From positions 1-40,504 of the IMG/VR virus record IMGVR_UViG_3300049825_000292: DNA of 40,504 nucleotides, one strand, 5' to 3'. Both the position numbers and the translations under genes were made by a program. This document shows, in pieces, positions 20,854 through 30,031 of the stretch. Below the pieces are notes generated by a model that was given only the letters and a program-made list of their open reading frames with translations, ran no database searches and had not been told where the DNA came from. Numbering within the stretch: position 1 is the stretch's first letter; every line of letters starts with the position of its first letter. Origin of the DNA: a virus.

Positions 20854-22253
20854 CCGTTACCTCGTAAGGTGAGATATTGCGGCGCATGGGTAGCGGTGAA
20901 TGTCCAGTTATCCGTACCGCTATACGTGCCATCAGATCGGTTAAAGGCATAGAACAAGCGCGATCCCGTAAAGTAGCGCGGGGCCGTGCCACGAATACGC
21001 CCCGGCGATTTCGGCGCGGTACTGGTGAGCTGGTGCCACGCTTTGGGCGCATAGGGCAGCAGCGCCGCGTTGGTTTGCTCTGGGAAGCTATCCACTTGGA
21101 TAACCTCATTCCCCTGCCAGGTGTCCAGCTCCAGGTTGCACCAGTCATAGTAGAGGATGAACTGTGTATCCGTCAGGGTATAGCTTTTTGATCCGCCATT
21201 GCCTTTGACGTAGAAATCAGTATAGAGGTTCGGCGCGGTCAAGCCCTTAACCCGCCGGACAATATCATTCGGCAGATAGCCCAGGTCATGGAAACTCGAC
21301 ACCGCGATCCCTTGATTCGGCACCCATGGTGATTGGTAGATCTGCGTGCCGGATGTGCCCGTGCCAAAGTAGCAGCGCGCTTGTATCCATGTGCCACTCG
21401 CCAGGATCGCATTGGCACAAATGCGCAGTCGCACACCGCGATTGGTATAGAGCGTGGACAGGTCAAACGTGCTACGACTGCCCAACAGCGCGCCGCCGGT
21501 GCTGCTGCTAGTGAGCGTTGCGCCGGATACGACATAGGTATTACTGAGGATGGTTGCCAAGAATGTTTTCGATGTACCGCCATAGGTGAGGCCAGAACTG
21601 TTGTTGCCCGTGCATACAATATTGAGCGGCGAACCCTCGCTGGTCAAGTCACCACTGCCCGTGCTATAGGCGGTATTGTTGGTTGGCGCGGTCGTACCAC
21701 GGTTATTCATTGTGACCGCACTCACTACGGTTTGCCCGGTCGATTGCCGCCCGCCGGTGGCACTGCGTGTCCATGTCACCTGGCAGCGCCATCGGCCTTC
21801 CGGCTCAATGATGTAGCTCGGCAGCACCGTGATTGACGCTTGGTAGATTTCGTAGTATACGGTGCTCGTGCCGCCCTGAATGGCTAGCAGCGGTGGCAGG
21901 GTATAGAGGGCGGTATTGAGCCAAGCGTGCAATTGCTTTACGAGTGCCTGTGCATTGTCTTTGCTATCAGCTGTCACGTTCAGCCCGAATGATTCGACGA
22001 CGTTACCATAGCCGTTATAGAGCGGACGCGAGCCGGTTTGGAATGGCGGCCCGCCTATGTACTGCATCTGGCCGGGCGATGTTGACGGGGTATAAGATGG
22101 CCCGGTTGTATCGGCGAGCGAGAACTGATACGGGCTGGTGGATTCCGTACCCCATGGCGTACCGCTGCCGGTGTAGACCGTGCCACCGCCGCTGAGATAG
22201 ACGCTGCTCCCGCTCCCGCCGTCCGGGATAATGCGTACCGTGTTCTTGGTCAT
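20850..22253 (-). CDS. Distal tail protein-like
   Basis: A 467-residue protein rich in Gly, Ser and Thr, with a Dit-like order: an N-terminal beta region, a conserved-looking GLNVTADSKDNAQALVKQLH helix-strand, a PEGRWRCQVTW block, and a large insertion of beta strands that may be a carbohydrate-binding module. It comes right after the tape measure, the usual place for Dit. Confidence 0.7.
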   Translation of the reverse strand: MTKNTVRIIPDGGSGSSVYLSGGGTVYTGSGTPWGTESTSPYQFSLADTTGPSYTPSTSPGQMQYIGGPPFQTGSRPLYNGYGNVVESFGLNVTADSKDNAQALVKQLHAWLNTALYTLPPLLAIQGGTSTVYYEIYQASITVLPSYIIEPEGRWRCQVTWTRSATGGRQSTGQTVVSAVTMNNRGTTAPTNNTAYSTGSGDLTSEGSPLNIVCTGNNSSGLTYGGTSKTFLATILSNTYVVSGATLTSSSTGGALLGSRSTFDLSTLYTNRGVRLRICANAILASGTWIQARCYFGTGTSGTQIYQSPWVPNQGIAVSSFHDLGYLPNDIVRRVKGLTAPNLYTDFYVKGNGGSKSYTLTDTQFILYYDWCNLELDTWQGNEVIQVDSFPEQTNAALLPYAPKAWHQLTSTAPKSPGRIRGTAPRYFTGSRLFYAFNRSDGTYSGTDNWTFTATHAPQYLTLRGNG

Positions 22254-25200
22254 CGCCGCGCCCCTACTGCATTATTGAGTTTCAAAATCACCGCTTGCGC
22301 GAGTGCGTTCACGTCAATGCCCATTGGTGCATTGATTATGATATTAACGCCGCCCATATTGGTGCTGCTCCCACCGCCACCCGCATAGCCAGCCATCGAC
22401 TGAATATCCGGCACGGCGGCAATCTTGATCATACTGTCGCCATAGGCTGAGAGCGCACCGGCGGCGGCATTGATCGCTGCAATATTCCCCGCTGGAATGG
22501 TTGCCGCCTTTGCGCCAATCGCATGGGTTTTATCGAGCAGCATCATGCTGTCTTTGGTAAACCGCGTGAGCTTTGCCATGTCTATCGCATAGTCGCCCGT
22601 GTTCAGCGCCTCGATAAACGTCAACCCGCCCGTGAGCGCGGTAAACGTACCACCCAGCGCCTCGCTATACGCCTTGGCTGCGGTCAATCCCTCGCTGCTA
22701 TAGCTGCTGGCCGCCTTGGCAATCGACTTGACCACCATTTCGGCATCTTTGGCAAACCGATTGATCTGTGCTGCCGTGGGTGGCTTGTAGTCAGCAAACG
22801 ATTGCGCCGTGAGTTTGCTCACATCGGCCAACAAACCAATTGAGCTTGACGCGGCATCAGCATAGCGTTGTACCTCGGTTGCCTGTCGCTCAGTGGTGGG
22901 CACCAGGCTATCACGCACCATGGTAAGGATAAGCCGCGATTCAATCACGAGGTTATTGAGCGTTGCCATATCGAGTGGCGACTTCATTACGGCGGCGGCA
23001 TCATCGCGTAGACTGGCGGCTGATGAGAGCGCGCCGATTGCGTCTTCGATCGCCTTGGTGCTGAACCCGATCGCCTTTGCGGTATCCTCGTTGATCGGGA
23101 TCAGGCTCTCGCGTACCATGGCGAATACGAGCTTCGACTCAGTAACTAATGTTGTGATGGTTGCCATATCAAGCGGCGGTCCGGTGTTCGCCAGTTTCTC
23201 ACGCAGATCAGCGATCTTGTCGAGTACGCTGATCGCCTTTTCAATTGCGCTCACCACATCATTCTCAGACGCCGCGCTGCTCCCACCGCCGCCACCACCA
23301 CCCGACCGCCCCGACACCGCGCGCGGGAGTTGACCGGCTAGGGCGCGGGCGCGCTCGTTGGCTTCTGCCAGGCGGCGCTGCGCTTCATTGGCGGCGCTGT
23401 TCACGTCAACGACCCCGCCGCCCGCCATATGCATGACGTTGCCCGATGTGCTCGTTTTACCCGCCGCCCCGACTGGTATCACGCTGACGATCTCACGCCC
23501 GCCCGGATTGTCACCTACCGTAAAATGCGTTGGGCCTGAGGTCATAAACGTGCCGCCGCCCGCACTGGCAACGCTGGCTGATCCGCCGCTACTGCTACTC
23601 GCGGCGGCGCTATCGGCTGACGACCCCGCGCCGCTACCGGTCGTTTTCACATTGATCGTGGTGGTGACTTCCGTCGGGATAGCCGCCAGCCGCGCGATCA
23701 TCTCATCGACCTTGCCACGCGCGGTAGCGGCGCTCTTGCCCGTGCCCTCCAGGGCTGCGGCGGCGTCGGACGCAGCGCTGATAGCGGCTTGCTTTTCTTC
23801 TTCCGCCTTGGCTTTTTTCTGTGATGCCTCACTCTCAGCAAGCGCTACCCGCGTGGCTGCGGCGTCCGCTGCGGCCTGTGTGGCCTCATCATACTGTTGC
23901 TTGAGTGCGGCGAGTTCTTCGGGGCTGCCAGCCAGTTCAGCACGGCGGCGGGCGTACTCCTCATCAAGCGCCTGCTGCTTGGCTATGGACGCCTCGCGGA
24001 TGTCCAGCACGGCGCTTGCGGTTTCGGCGTCGCCCGCGGCGGCTCGTGCCTGGGCCTCTGAGACGGCGGCGGCTTGCGCAATGCGGGCGTTTCCTTCCGC
24101 CTCCTCACGCGCCCGCAGCCGATCCATGTTTTCTTCTTTCGCGCCAATCAGGTCAAGGTCATTGGCCTCTTGATCCGCGATCATGTCCGATGTGCTACTA
24201 CTGATGTCACTGGCGAGCTTGCGGGCGGCGGCGGCCTGGGCATCGGCCAATCGCTGATTAATGGCAATGATCTTGTCTGCGGCGCTTTGCTCAATGGCAA
24301 CCAGTTTATCGGTTTCGGTTTTCGCGCTTGCGGCTCTCCCGCCGCCCGCCTTGGCTGCGCTCTTTTCTGCGGTTTCGATTTTGGCTAATGTATTAATGTA
24401 ATCAGCACTGCCGACCGTGGCCTTGGCGAGGTCAGATCGCAATCCAGCTAATACCGCCTTACTTCCGCCGCGCGCCTCATTCAAGCGGCGTTGGGCTGCG
24501 GCTGTTTCATCTGCTGCCTTTGCATTGTCTTTTTGAGCAGCCGTCACCGTCGCCAATATATCAGCATCGCCCTTGCCGCTGCGACCAGGCGCGTTAAATC
24601 CTGGTGTTGCAAGCGTGCGTGTATTTGCGGCCTGCCCTGCTAGTCGTGCGTTGCCGCCCGCTAGTCGTGCCTGGGCTGCAATCAGCAACTCAGCCTGGGC
24701 GGTCGTAATGCCAAGCTGGATGGCATAGGCAGCCGCAGCGCTTTGGCTTGTACCAAACCCCGCCGCTACCGCGCCGCCTAATCGTGCGATTAAATCTTGT
24801 GCCTCTGTGAGCGCGCGGGTTTTTGCCTCTGCGTCAATCGTTGCGGTTAACTGGCTACTAATTGCGGCGGTTGCGGCGTCGGTTTCGGTAGTCATTCCAC
24901 GGGTTGCGCCGGCCGCAGCAGCAGCCGCAGCCCCGCTTGAGAACAGCGCTTCCCCCCATGCTTTGCCACCAGAAGTCGCTTCGGTGAGCGCGGGGGTTGC
25001 CTCGTTGGTTACGCCAACGAATGTTAGAAATTGGCTTGCGGCCTGTTGCGCTGCATCGCCAGATGACAGGCCCGCGCTCTCGTATTGTGCCAGCGCGCCA
25101 ACCAATTGGCTAAGTGTGCTATTCAGGTTTTCGCCTGATGCTGCCATGTCAATAAGTGCGGTTGCGCCTTCAGCGGCGGGCGTCAAGATTGTGGCTAGTC

Positions 25201-26179
25201 CTGACCCTATCTTCGTCGCTGCATTCTCAGCCGCTACCCCAAGCGCCGCAAACTTACCCGCCGCAGTGTCCGCCGCGCCGCCCGTTTCCTCTAGCTTGGC
25301 TTTGCCGTCGGATACCACTTGATTGATAAGCGCCTGTTTCTTTTCGGCTTCGCTGAGCTGTGAAACCGTCTTACCAACGCTGGCGGCGTAGGCTTCGTTA
25401 GCACCCTTGATGTCTACCATGATGCCAAGATTATCAAGGATCATGGGGCTGCCACGGCCTAAGCCGGTTACGAGGTCGTTGAATGCTTCGGTTGCGGTCG
25501 TACCAAGGCTCTGCGCTCTGTCCCTAGCGATCTCCATCAGAGTTGCTAGTTGTTCTGCCGATGTAGCTACGCCCAACAGGTTAGCGCGGTTTGCCGCAAG
25601 CTGAAGATTAAGATCGCTGATTTGCCCGCCCGATGCGGATCGGAGTGCTTTTAGAAGTGCATCGCCTGACTGCCCAGCGGCGGCTGATAGTTGATCGAAC
25701 CGTCCCGCTGTTTGTAATGCTTGCGCGCCGGTTTGGGTTAACGCAATCCCGCCTTGGATAATCTGTTGCGCGCCGAACGCCACACCTAACGAACCCGCCG
25801 CTTGTACGAGGGTTGACAGTGAACTGCCGAGGCTCTTACTGCCCTGTGCGGCCTTCTCTTGTGCCTGAGCAAGCGAGAGTGCTGCTTTTTCGGCGCGGGC
25901 TTCTGCGATGGCGGCTTGTGATGCTGCGGTGCCAATGCGGGTTTGTTCAATGGTGAGCTTGGCTGCTGATACCGCCGCTTGGCTTTGGGCCTGACCCAGC
26001 TTAACCGCGCTGATTGACGCGGCATTCTGCGCCTGGGCAACTTTGCTGATACTGGCAGCAGCTTGGCTATCCGCCTGTAGCATCTTGGCTTTGGCCTGGG
26101 CAACCTGCTCTAGCGCTTTAGCGGCGGCGCTTGTGCCCTTCGGATCGAACGTTGTTTCAATCGGTATCTTAATCGGCAT
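22250..26179 (-). CDS. Tape measure protein
   Basis: A 1309-residue Ala-rich, mostly alpha-helical protein with long coiled coils (such as the AQAKAKMLQADSQAAASISK start) and a hydrophobic segment near 150-185 (GVAFGAQQIIQGGIALTQ). It is the largest gene and follows tail chaperone-position ORFs. Tail length scales at about 0.15 nm per residue in this family, suggesting about 200 nm. The start at 26179 has GGAGG 5 bp upstream and overlaps the previous stop (TAATG), so the longer ORF is rejected. Confidence 0.92.
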   Translation of the reverse strand: MPIKIPIETTFDPKGTSAAAKALEQVAQAKAKMLQADSQAAASISKVAQAQNAASISAVKLGQAQSQAAVSAAKLTIEQTRIGTAASQAAIAEARAEKAALSLAQAQEKAAQGSKSLGSSLSTLVQAAGSLGVAFGAQQIIQGGIALTQTGAQALQTAGRFDQLSAAAGQSGDALLKALRSASGGQISDLNLQLAANRANLLGVATSAEQLATLMEIARDRAQSLGTTATEAFNDLVTGLGRGSPMILDNLGIMVDIKGANEAYAASVGKTVSQLSEAEKKQALINQVVSDGKAKLEETGGAADTAAGKFAALGVAAENAATKIGSGLATILTPAAEGATALIDMAASGENLNSTLSQLVGALAQYESAGLSSGDAAQQAASQFLTFVGVTNEATPALTEATSGGKAWGEALFSSGAAAAAAAGATRGMTTETDAATAAISSQLTATIDAEAKTRALTEAQDLIARLGGAVAAGFGTSQSAAAAYAIQLGITTAQAELLIAAQARLAGGNARLAGQAANTRTLATPGFNAPGRSGKGDADILATVTAAQKDNAKAADETAAAQRRLNEARGGSKAVLAGLRSDLAKATVGSADYINTLAKIETAEKSAAKAGGGRAASAKTETDKLVAIEQSAADKIIAINQRLADAQAAAARKLASDISSSTSDMIADQEANDLDLIGAKEENMDRLRAREEAEGNARIAQAAAVSEAQARAAAGDAETASAVLDIREASIAKQQALDEEYARRRAELAGSPEELAALKQQYDEATQAAADAAATRVALAESEASQKKAKAEEEKQAAISAASDAAAALEGTGKSAATARGKVDEMIARLAAIPTEVTTTINVKTTGSGAGSSADSAAASSSSGGSASVASAGGGTFMTSGPTHFTVGDNPGGREIVSVIPVGAAGKTSTSGNVMHMAGGGVVDVNSAANEAQRRLAEANERARALAGQLPRAVSGRSGGGGGGGSSAASENDVVSAIEKAISVLDKIADLREKLANTGPPLDMATITTLVTESKLVFAMVRESLIPINEDTAKAIGFSTKAIEDAIGALSSAASLRDDAAAVMKSPLDMATLNNLVIESRLILTMVRDSLVPTTERQATEVQRYADAASSSIGLLADVSKLTAQSFADYKPPTAAQINRFAKDAEMVVKSIAKAASSYSSEGLTAAKAYSEALGGTFTALTGGLTFIEALNTGDYAIDMAKLTRFTKDSMMLLDKTHAIGAKAATIPAGNIAAINAAAGALSAYGDSMIKIAAVPDIQSMAGYAGGGGSSTNMGGVNIIINAPMGIDVNALAQAVILKLNNAVGARR

Positions 26180-26670
26180 TATGGCCTCCGAGCGGTCGCG
26201 TAGGTGTCGCCAGCCTGGGCATTGTGCTCGACACTCACCTGTACCCATCCGTGCGTAACCAGGTAGTCGCCCAGCCACATCGGATCGATGTTGCCGTAAT
26301 GCTCAGTATCCGGTAGGCTTCCGCCGTTGCAGCCGTGCTCGGCTCGCCCCGGCCCCGCACACGTCAGGATGAGTAACCCGCCGGGCTTAAGACAACGCGC
26401 CGCCGCGTCAATGTGACCGCTTGCGTCTGCGTCGTGCTCCAGCGCCTCACACGTTACGACCACATCGGCAAGCGCCGTTGGGGTATAGTCCTGGCAGCGC
26501 CCAACCACGTCAACGCCATCCCCCGGCCATGGGTCAATACCGATATAGGTACAGCCAGGGAAGCACCCACGAATCGAGCCGTTAACGTTATGCGAGCCAA
26601 ACTCAATCACCCGCTTGCCGAATACGCGCGGCGCGACACTGAGCACATAGGCGAGCGCGGTATGATGCAT
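26179..26670 (-). CDS. SAM-dependent methyltransferase within the tail operon
   Basis: A 163-residue class I methyltransferase of the type 11/12 small-molecule kind: motif I VIEFGSHNVNGS, acidic YIGIDPWPGD, CEALEHDAD and LKPGGLLILTCAGP. No DPPY motif, so not a DNA amino-methyltransferase. Because it is coupled (TAATG) to a gene on either side in the tail cluster, along with a nearby glycosyltransferase, modification of a virion glycan or protein is a reasonable guess. Confidence 0.8.
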   Translation of the reverse strand: MHHTALAYVLSVAPRVFGKRVIEFGSHNVNGSIRGCFPGCTYIGIDPWPGDGVDVVGRCQDYTPTALADVVVTCEALEHDADASGHIDAAARCLKPGGLLILTCAGPGRAEHGCNGGSLPDTEHYGNIDPMWLGDYLVTHGWVQVSVEHNAQAGDTYATARRP

Positions 26671-27032
26671 TATGCTATAATTCCTTTTGGGCGTAGGTCT
26701 TTCCGATACTGGATTGGGTAGCAGGCGCAATGTGATGTTGTAGGCCACTTACCAATAAAAACGACAGGTTTATCGCTGTCGAAATGTACGTTCGATTCGT
26801 ATCGCCTAAACCACCTATCAGAGGCAAGTATATGGGCAAGTTGCACAAGATTCGCCGCGCCATCCATCGCGATCCCCAATCGTGGATTGAACCGCGCGGG
26901 CGTTTTGCGCGTAGTGCGAACCTCTACGAACATCCAGTAAAGCCTAGACAGTATCATTGGCACCAAACCGCCAATCAGCGCATCTATGTGCGTAAGGTAT
27001 TGCGCGATCTTGGCTATGATGTGCGGTAGCAT
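26670..27032 (-). CDS. Hypothetical protein in the tail operon
   Basis: A 120-residue protein with TAATG overlap at both ends (start 27032, stop at 26670). N-terminal hydrophobic region (IDALIGGLVPMILSRLYWMF) and a basic, Cys-containing C-terminal half. A plus-strand ORF overlaps the same bases but lacks a binding site. The tight overlaps support this reading. Function unknown. Confidence 0.6.
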   Translation of the reverse strand: MLPHIIAKIAQYLTHIDALIGGLVPMILSRLYWMFVEVRTTRKTPARFNPRLGIAMDGAANLVQLAHILASDRWFRRYESNVHFDSDKPVVFIGKWPTTSHCACYPIQYRKDLRPKGIIA

Positions 27033-27340
27033 TATTGACCGGCCTTTGCAAATGATTGGGTCATCCGTTGCTGCGCTTGTTTCACGATGAAGAATGCTTG
27101 TAAACTGGTGTACTCGCGACATCCCATGATTGGCTCAATCTCACTTGGCAGGCGGTGAAGCTTGTCGAGACAGAGATCGATGAACCATGTGTCATCGGTT
27201 GATCGGTTCATCAGTTCGGTATCGGTTAGATCGTCAAGATCGCGATCCATCATCTCAAGCGCCAGTCGTTGCACCGCGTTGATCCGACTGCCGTCAGCGG
27301 GATCGAATCCTTCATCGATCGTCAGCGATAGCACTTTCAC
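27032..27340 (-). CDS. Tail assembly chaperone-position ORF 2
   Basis: A 102-residue protein starting GTG at 27340 (MKVLSLTIDEG), in the +1 frame relative to the previous gene and overlapping it by 29 bp. Siphoviruses generally encode a second chaperone here that is made by programmed frameshift. At the overlap the codon AAA is followed by A then GTG, so a +1 slip would repair perfectly. Independent reinitiation at GTG with AAGGA 11 bp upstream is the alternative. Confidence 0.65.
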   Translation of the reverse strand: MKVLSLTIDEGFDPADGSRINAVQRLALEMMDRDLDDLTDTELMNRSTDDTWFIDLCLDKLHRLPSEIEPIMGCREYTSLQAFFIVKQAQQRMTQSFAKAGQ

Positions 27341-27668
27341 TTTTCAAGTTTTCCTTGCCTACCTCCGAGAGGTCAAGCCCAACCTGCGCAAGGCGCAATA
27401 TCTCTACCCAGATGCTACTGCGGTTTGCCCACTCCAGGACTTCATCAGTGGTAAACATCGGTTTGTCGGTAACAGGGTCAATCACCATAGCGGCGAATAG
27501 GCCCGCATTCCACTTGTCTACGTCGCCAGCTGATGTATCGATTACCTGTCGGTAGGCTTTGCGGGTCATCTCACGCAAGAGCAGTTCGCCGCCGAATGTC
27601 TCGGAGGGTACTTCTTTTTGGATGAGCGCCCCGACTGATGTTGTTACCTGTTGTCTGCTGAGTGCCAT
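27312..27668 (-). CDS. Tail assembly chaperone 1 (gpG-like position)
   Basis: A 118-residue helical protein between the major tail protein and tape measure, the usual place of tail chaperone G-type genes. Sequence contains LLLREMTRKAYRQVID and WANRSSIWVEILRLAQVGLD. The role is inferred from position and size. Confidence 0.75.
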   Translation of the reverse strand: MALSRQQVTTSVGALIQKEVPSETFGGELLLREMTRKAYRQVIDTSAGDVDKWNAGLFAAMVIDPVTDKPMFTTDEVLEWANRSSIWVEILRLAQVGLDLSEVGKENLKSESAIADDR

Positions 27669-27683
27669 AAAACCTCATTGAGC

Positions 27684-27709
27684 GGGGATGGGATTTGACG
27701 CCCATCCCC
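27684..27709 (-). terminator. Hairpin after the major tail protein gene, possible attenuator
   Basis: GGGGATGGG (27684-27692) and CCCATCCCC (27701-27709) form a perfect 9-bp stem with an 8-nt loop. The following minus-strand bases (GCTCAATGAGGTTTT) have only a short T-run, so termination would be partial. Such a site would lower chaperone expression relative to the abundant major tail protein. Confidence 0.55.
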
Positions 27710-27715
27710 TTCCGA

Positions 27716-28135
27716 TTAGATCGCCGCGCCCGCGCGTACAATCACGATGTCAGCGTTGGCAATGACCATGGTGTAGCTGAACCCGGCAGTGTTGCCTAGG
27801 CTCAGATCAAGATCGTCAAGGCCAAAGTAGCACTGCCCGCGATAGTAGTTGAGGGTGTCAGCGAAGTCAGGATAAATCGTAAAGAAGTACGAAATCTTGT
27901 TCTTGCTGGCAGCCTCAAGCGTGCTATACACGGTGTCGTACCACGCGTCCAACGTGCCTTTGAAATCCTGCAACCCTGGCAGATAGCTTTTGAAGCTATC
28001 GCCGTGCGAGGTATCCTCGCTGAAGTCGGTTGACAGGTTGAGCTTAAACCCATGCGTTTTGTTCACGGCCACATATGTTCCGCCAAGGGTAGAACAGATG
28101 AGCACGCGAGTATTGCGCGTATTCTTGGTAGCCAT
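27716..28135 (-). CDS. Major tail tube protein
   Basis: A 139-residue protein of the TP901-1/HK97-like tail-tube kind: early GTYVAVNKTHGFKLNLSTD, then SHGDSFKSYLPGLQDFKGTL and AWYD, a pattern typical of tube proteins with an N-terminal strand pair and a distorted beta-sandwich. It is followed by a hairpin and the chaperone-position genes. Confidence 0.85.
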   Translation of the reverse strand: MATKNTRNTRVLICSTLGGTYVAVNKTHGFKLNLSTDFSEDTSHGDSFKSYLPGLQDFKGTLDAWYDTVYSTLEAASKNKISYFFTIYPDFADTLNYYRGQCYFGLDDLDLSLGNTAGFSYTMVIANADIVIVRAGAAI

Positions 28136-28147
28136 GTGGCAAGTCTC

Positions 28148-29233
28148 CTATGCGATGGTTTCAAGGATTTGGATAGCCCGTGCTGTCCATGTGTGCGGCT
28201 GCACCGCCTCAAACTGCGCACGCTGCCTTGCCTCACGCTCATCATCATGGGATAACCAGTAGCGCACCTGGCGCTCTAGGTCGGCTGCGTCCCATGCTTT
28301 AAACGTTGCGGCGCTATCCCCATACACGTCAATCAGTTCTGGCCGCTCATCATCTGAGAGCAAGAACCCACCAACGGCGGGAACCTCGTACGCGCGCGGG
28401 CCGATACTCTCAGCCCGCGCAATGGGGCGGTCACACTCAATATAGGTCATCTGGCGGTGCATATTCAGCGCGATCTTAGCGCTGCGATGCCATGCCGATG
28501 TTTCGGTGTTTTCGATAGCGTTCTTGCCGAGGTCAATGTTCTTGCTGCTCTCACCCGGCATGAGGTTCTGCGCACGAATGGCAGGAATGTCCACATCCCA
28601 CAGCGTGCCGAGCTTGACCAGATCGATGCCAGTCCAGTCTGCGGTATCAAACAGTTGTTTGCGCTCAGGATAGCCGCCGCCAACGAATACGACATCCGCG
28701 CCCATATCAGGGTTGACCGGCGCGGGTCGGTGTCGCTCTGGGTTATAGGCCATTGGCAGGTAGAATGCGTGATGGTTGGGCATGGCGCGCTGCAACTCAG
28801 TGACCGCCGTTCGCTCCTGAGTGAACCAGTAATCGTAATGGCTGGCGAGCACCTTTTCGACATCCAGGAAGTACGGCGCTTCGGTGCCATAGCACACGAC
28901 GGGAATACCCAGCTTGCGGAGAATATCCGCGCGCTGCGGTGGGAACAGCGTACCAGTCACCACCACAACCGCATTCACCTCATATTCAACTGCGTAGCTG
29001 ATAGCATCGGCCGCGCCAAGCATAGAGGCAAAGCGCAACATCTCATCTGTTTTGGCGGTCGGGATCAAACCGGCAGCAACCGCGCCGGTAATAAGCATGT
29101 TGAATACTTCTAGCGATCTGTTCCAGCGGAAGGGGATGACCTCCACACCCGCAGCCGTAAAGCCCGCATGCAAGCCATCGTTGACGTCGGCAGTGCTGAA
29201 ATCGTGCCCTGGATGGATCAGTAAAATCTTAAT
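28148..29233 (-). CDS. CgeB-like glycosyltransferase, apparent ATT start
   Basis: A 361-residue protein if read from ATT at 29233. It resembles CgeB/DUF3880-type glycosyltransferases: KILLIHPGHDFST as strand 1, VEYEVNAVVVVTGT, CYGTEAP, VVFVGGGYPERKQ, and C-terminal IALNMHR...RAYEVPAVGGFLLSD and a typical Glyco_trans_1_2-like end. The first ATG/GTG/TTG in frame is TTG at 29173, which would delete the conserved first strand. ATT at 29233 has GAGG 6 bp upstream and overlaps the previous stop. It lies between the tail terminator and major tail protein and may glycosylate virion parts. Confidence 0.82.
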   Translation of the reverse strand: MKILLIHPGHDFSTADVNDGLHAGFTAAGVEVIPFRWNRSLEVFNMLITGAVAAGLIPTAKTDEMLRFASMLGAADAISYAVEYEVNAVVVVTGTLFPPQRADILRKLGIPVVCYGTEAPYFLDVEKVLASHYDYWFTQERTAVTELQRAMPNHHAFYLPMAYNPERHRPAPVNPDMGADVVFVGGGYPERKQLFDTADWTGIDLVKLGTLWDVDIPAIRAQNLMPGESSKNIDLGKNAIENTETSAWHRSAKIALNMHRQMTYIECDRPIARAESIGPRAYEVPAVGGFLLSDDERPELIDVYGDSAATFKAWDAADLERQVRYWLSHDDEREARQRAQFEAVQPHTWTARAIQILETIA

Positions 29234-29657
29234 GATGTACCTCTATCTCAACTGGTATGGTTTCGTGGCGATAGGTTAGGCCGCCTAAGATGATGTTGCT
29301 CACCGTGGTTTGCCCGGCATACTGGATATTCTGCCAATTCGCGGTTTCTTGGTTGGCGATCAGTACCGCGTCAATCGCGGCTTCCATCGTATCGAGCGCC
29401 GTCTCGGCATCATCTTCGCCCCATCCCGCGGTGGCGTCCTGGTACAGGACGAACACATGGATGTTGTACCGGAAGGTGGGAAGCGTATCGTTATAGGTAT
29501 AGGCTTCGCGGCGCGTGCCCATGCTGCCAATGCTCACCACCGGCGATTGACCGTCAAACGTCGCACGCGGGTAGGCATACACCGCTTGCGCGCCGGTTAG
29601 GGCGCTGCTCAGAAGCGTGCCAAGCGCGAGGCGCACGGTTGATCGGCTATCGCTCAC
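29229..29657 (-). CDS. Tail terminator protein-like
   Basis: A 142-residue protein placed directly upstream of the major tail region, with an N-terminal helix and mixed beta strands (YNIHVFVLYQDATAGWGEDD), consistent with the tail terminator family (gpU-like). The final stop overlaps the glycosyltransferase ATT start. Confidence 0.7.
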   Translation of the reverse strand: MSDSRSTVRLALGTLLSSALTGAQAVYAYPRATFDGQSPVVSIGSMGTRREAYTYNDTLPTFRYNIHVFVLYQDATAGWGEDDAETALDTMEAAIDAVLIANQETANWQNIQYAGQTTVSNIILGGLTYRHETIPVEIEVHH

Positions 29658-30031
29658 AGGCTTACCAATCGTTGCAAACTGGCCTCAATAATGTCTGTCA
29701 CAATCGGTTCCATTTCTTCCGCGATCTGATCCGTGTCGCGCCAACGACCTGCGAAAAACGGTTCTTGCGTGCCAGCGCCCATCACATCAGGGGCATACGG
29801 CACATCGTTATAGACGTCGCCGCTGATGGCCTGCCCGTGTATCTGCGGCTCGCTGTACTGCCAACCATCCTTGAGTACGTAGGTTCTGATGTACTGCTGG
29901 TTGGGCAATGGGCGCGGGTATTCCTTGGCGTTCTCGCGTACCACCTGGAGCGCGCCGATCAATGCGCCCCTGACGGTCTCAGGCGAGAGCACACGCTGAA
30001 GCGTATGAATAACGATGTCAATATCGCTCAT
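29654..30031 (-). CDS. HK97 gp10-like neck/tail completion protein
   Basis: A 125-residue protein with the family features: an N-terminal helix, KDGWQYSEP, YNDVPYAPDVMGAG, then FFAGRWRDTDQIAEEM. These match phage HK97 gp10-type proteins, which connect the head-closure proteins to the tail. ATGA overlaps both neighbours. Confidence 0.82.
   Translation of the reverse strand: MSDIDIVIHTLQRVLSPETVRGALIGALQVVRENAKEYPRPLPNQQYIRTYVLKDGWQYSEPQIHGQAISGDVYNDVPYAPDVMGAGTQEPFFAGRWRDTDQIAEEMEPIVTDIIEASLQRLVSL

Noticed and set aside
23358-24173. 271-residue plus-strand ORF antisense to the tape measure gene
   Set aside because: Low-complexity Ala/Ser mirror of the tape measure gene, no ribosome binding site, opposite to the late operon.
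26784-27029. 81-residue plus-strand ORF
   Set aside because: The minus-strand gene over the same bases has TAATG overlaps on both sides; the plus ORF has no binding site.
28457-29113. 218-residue plus-strand ORF antisense to the glycosyltransferase
   Set aside because: No start signal; the minus-strand reading has clear family motifs.
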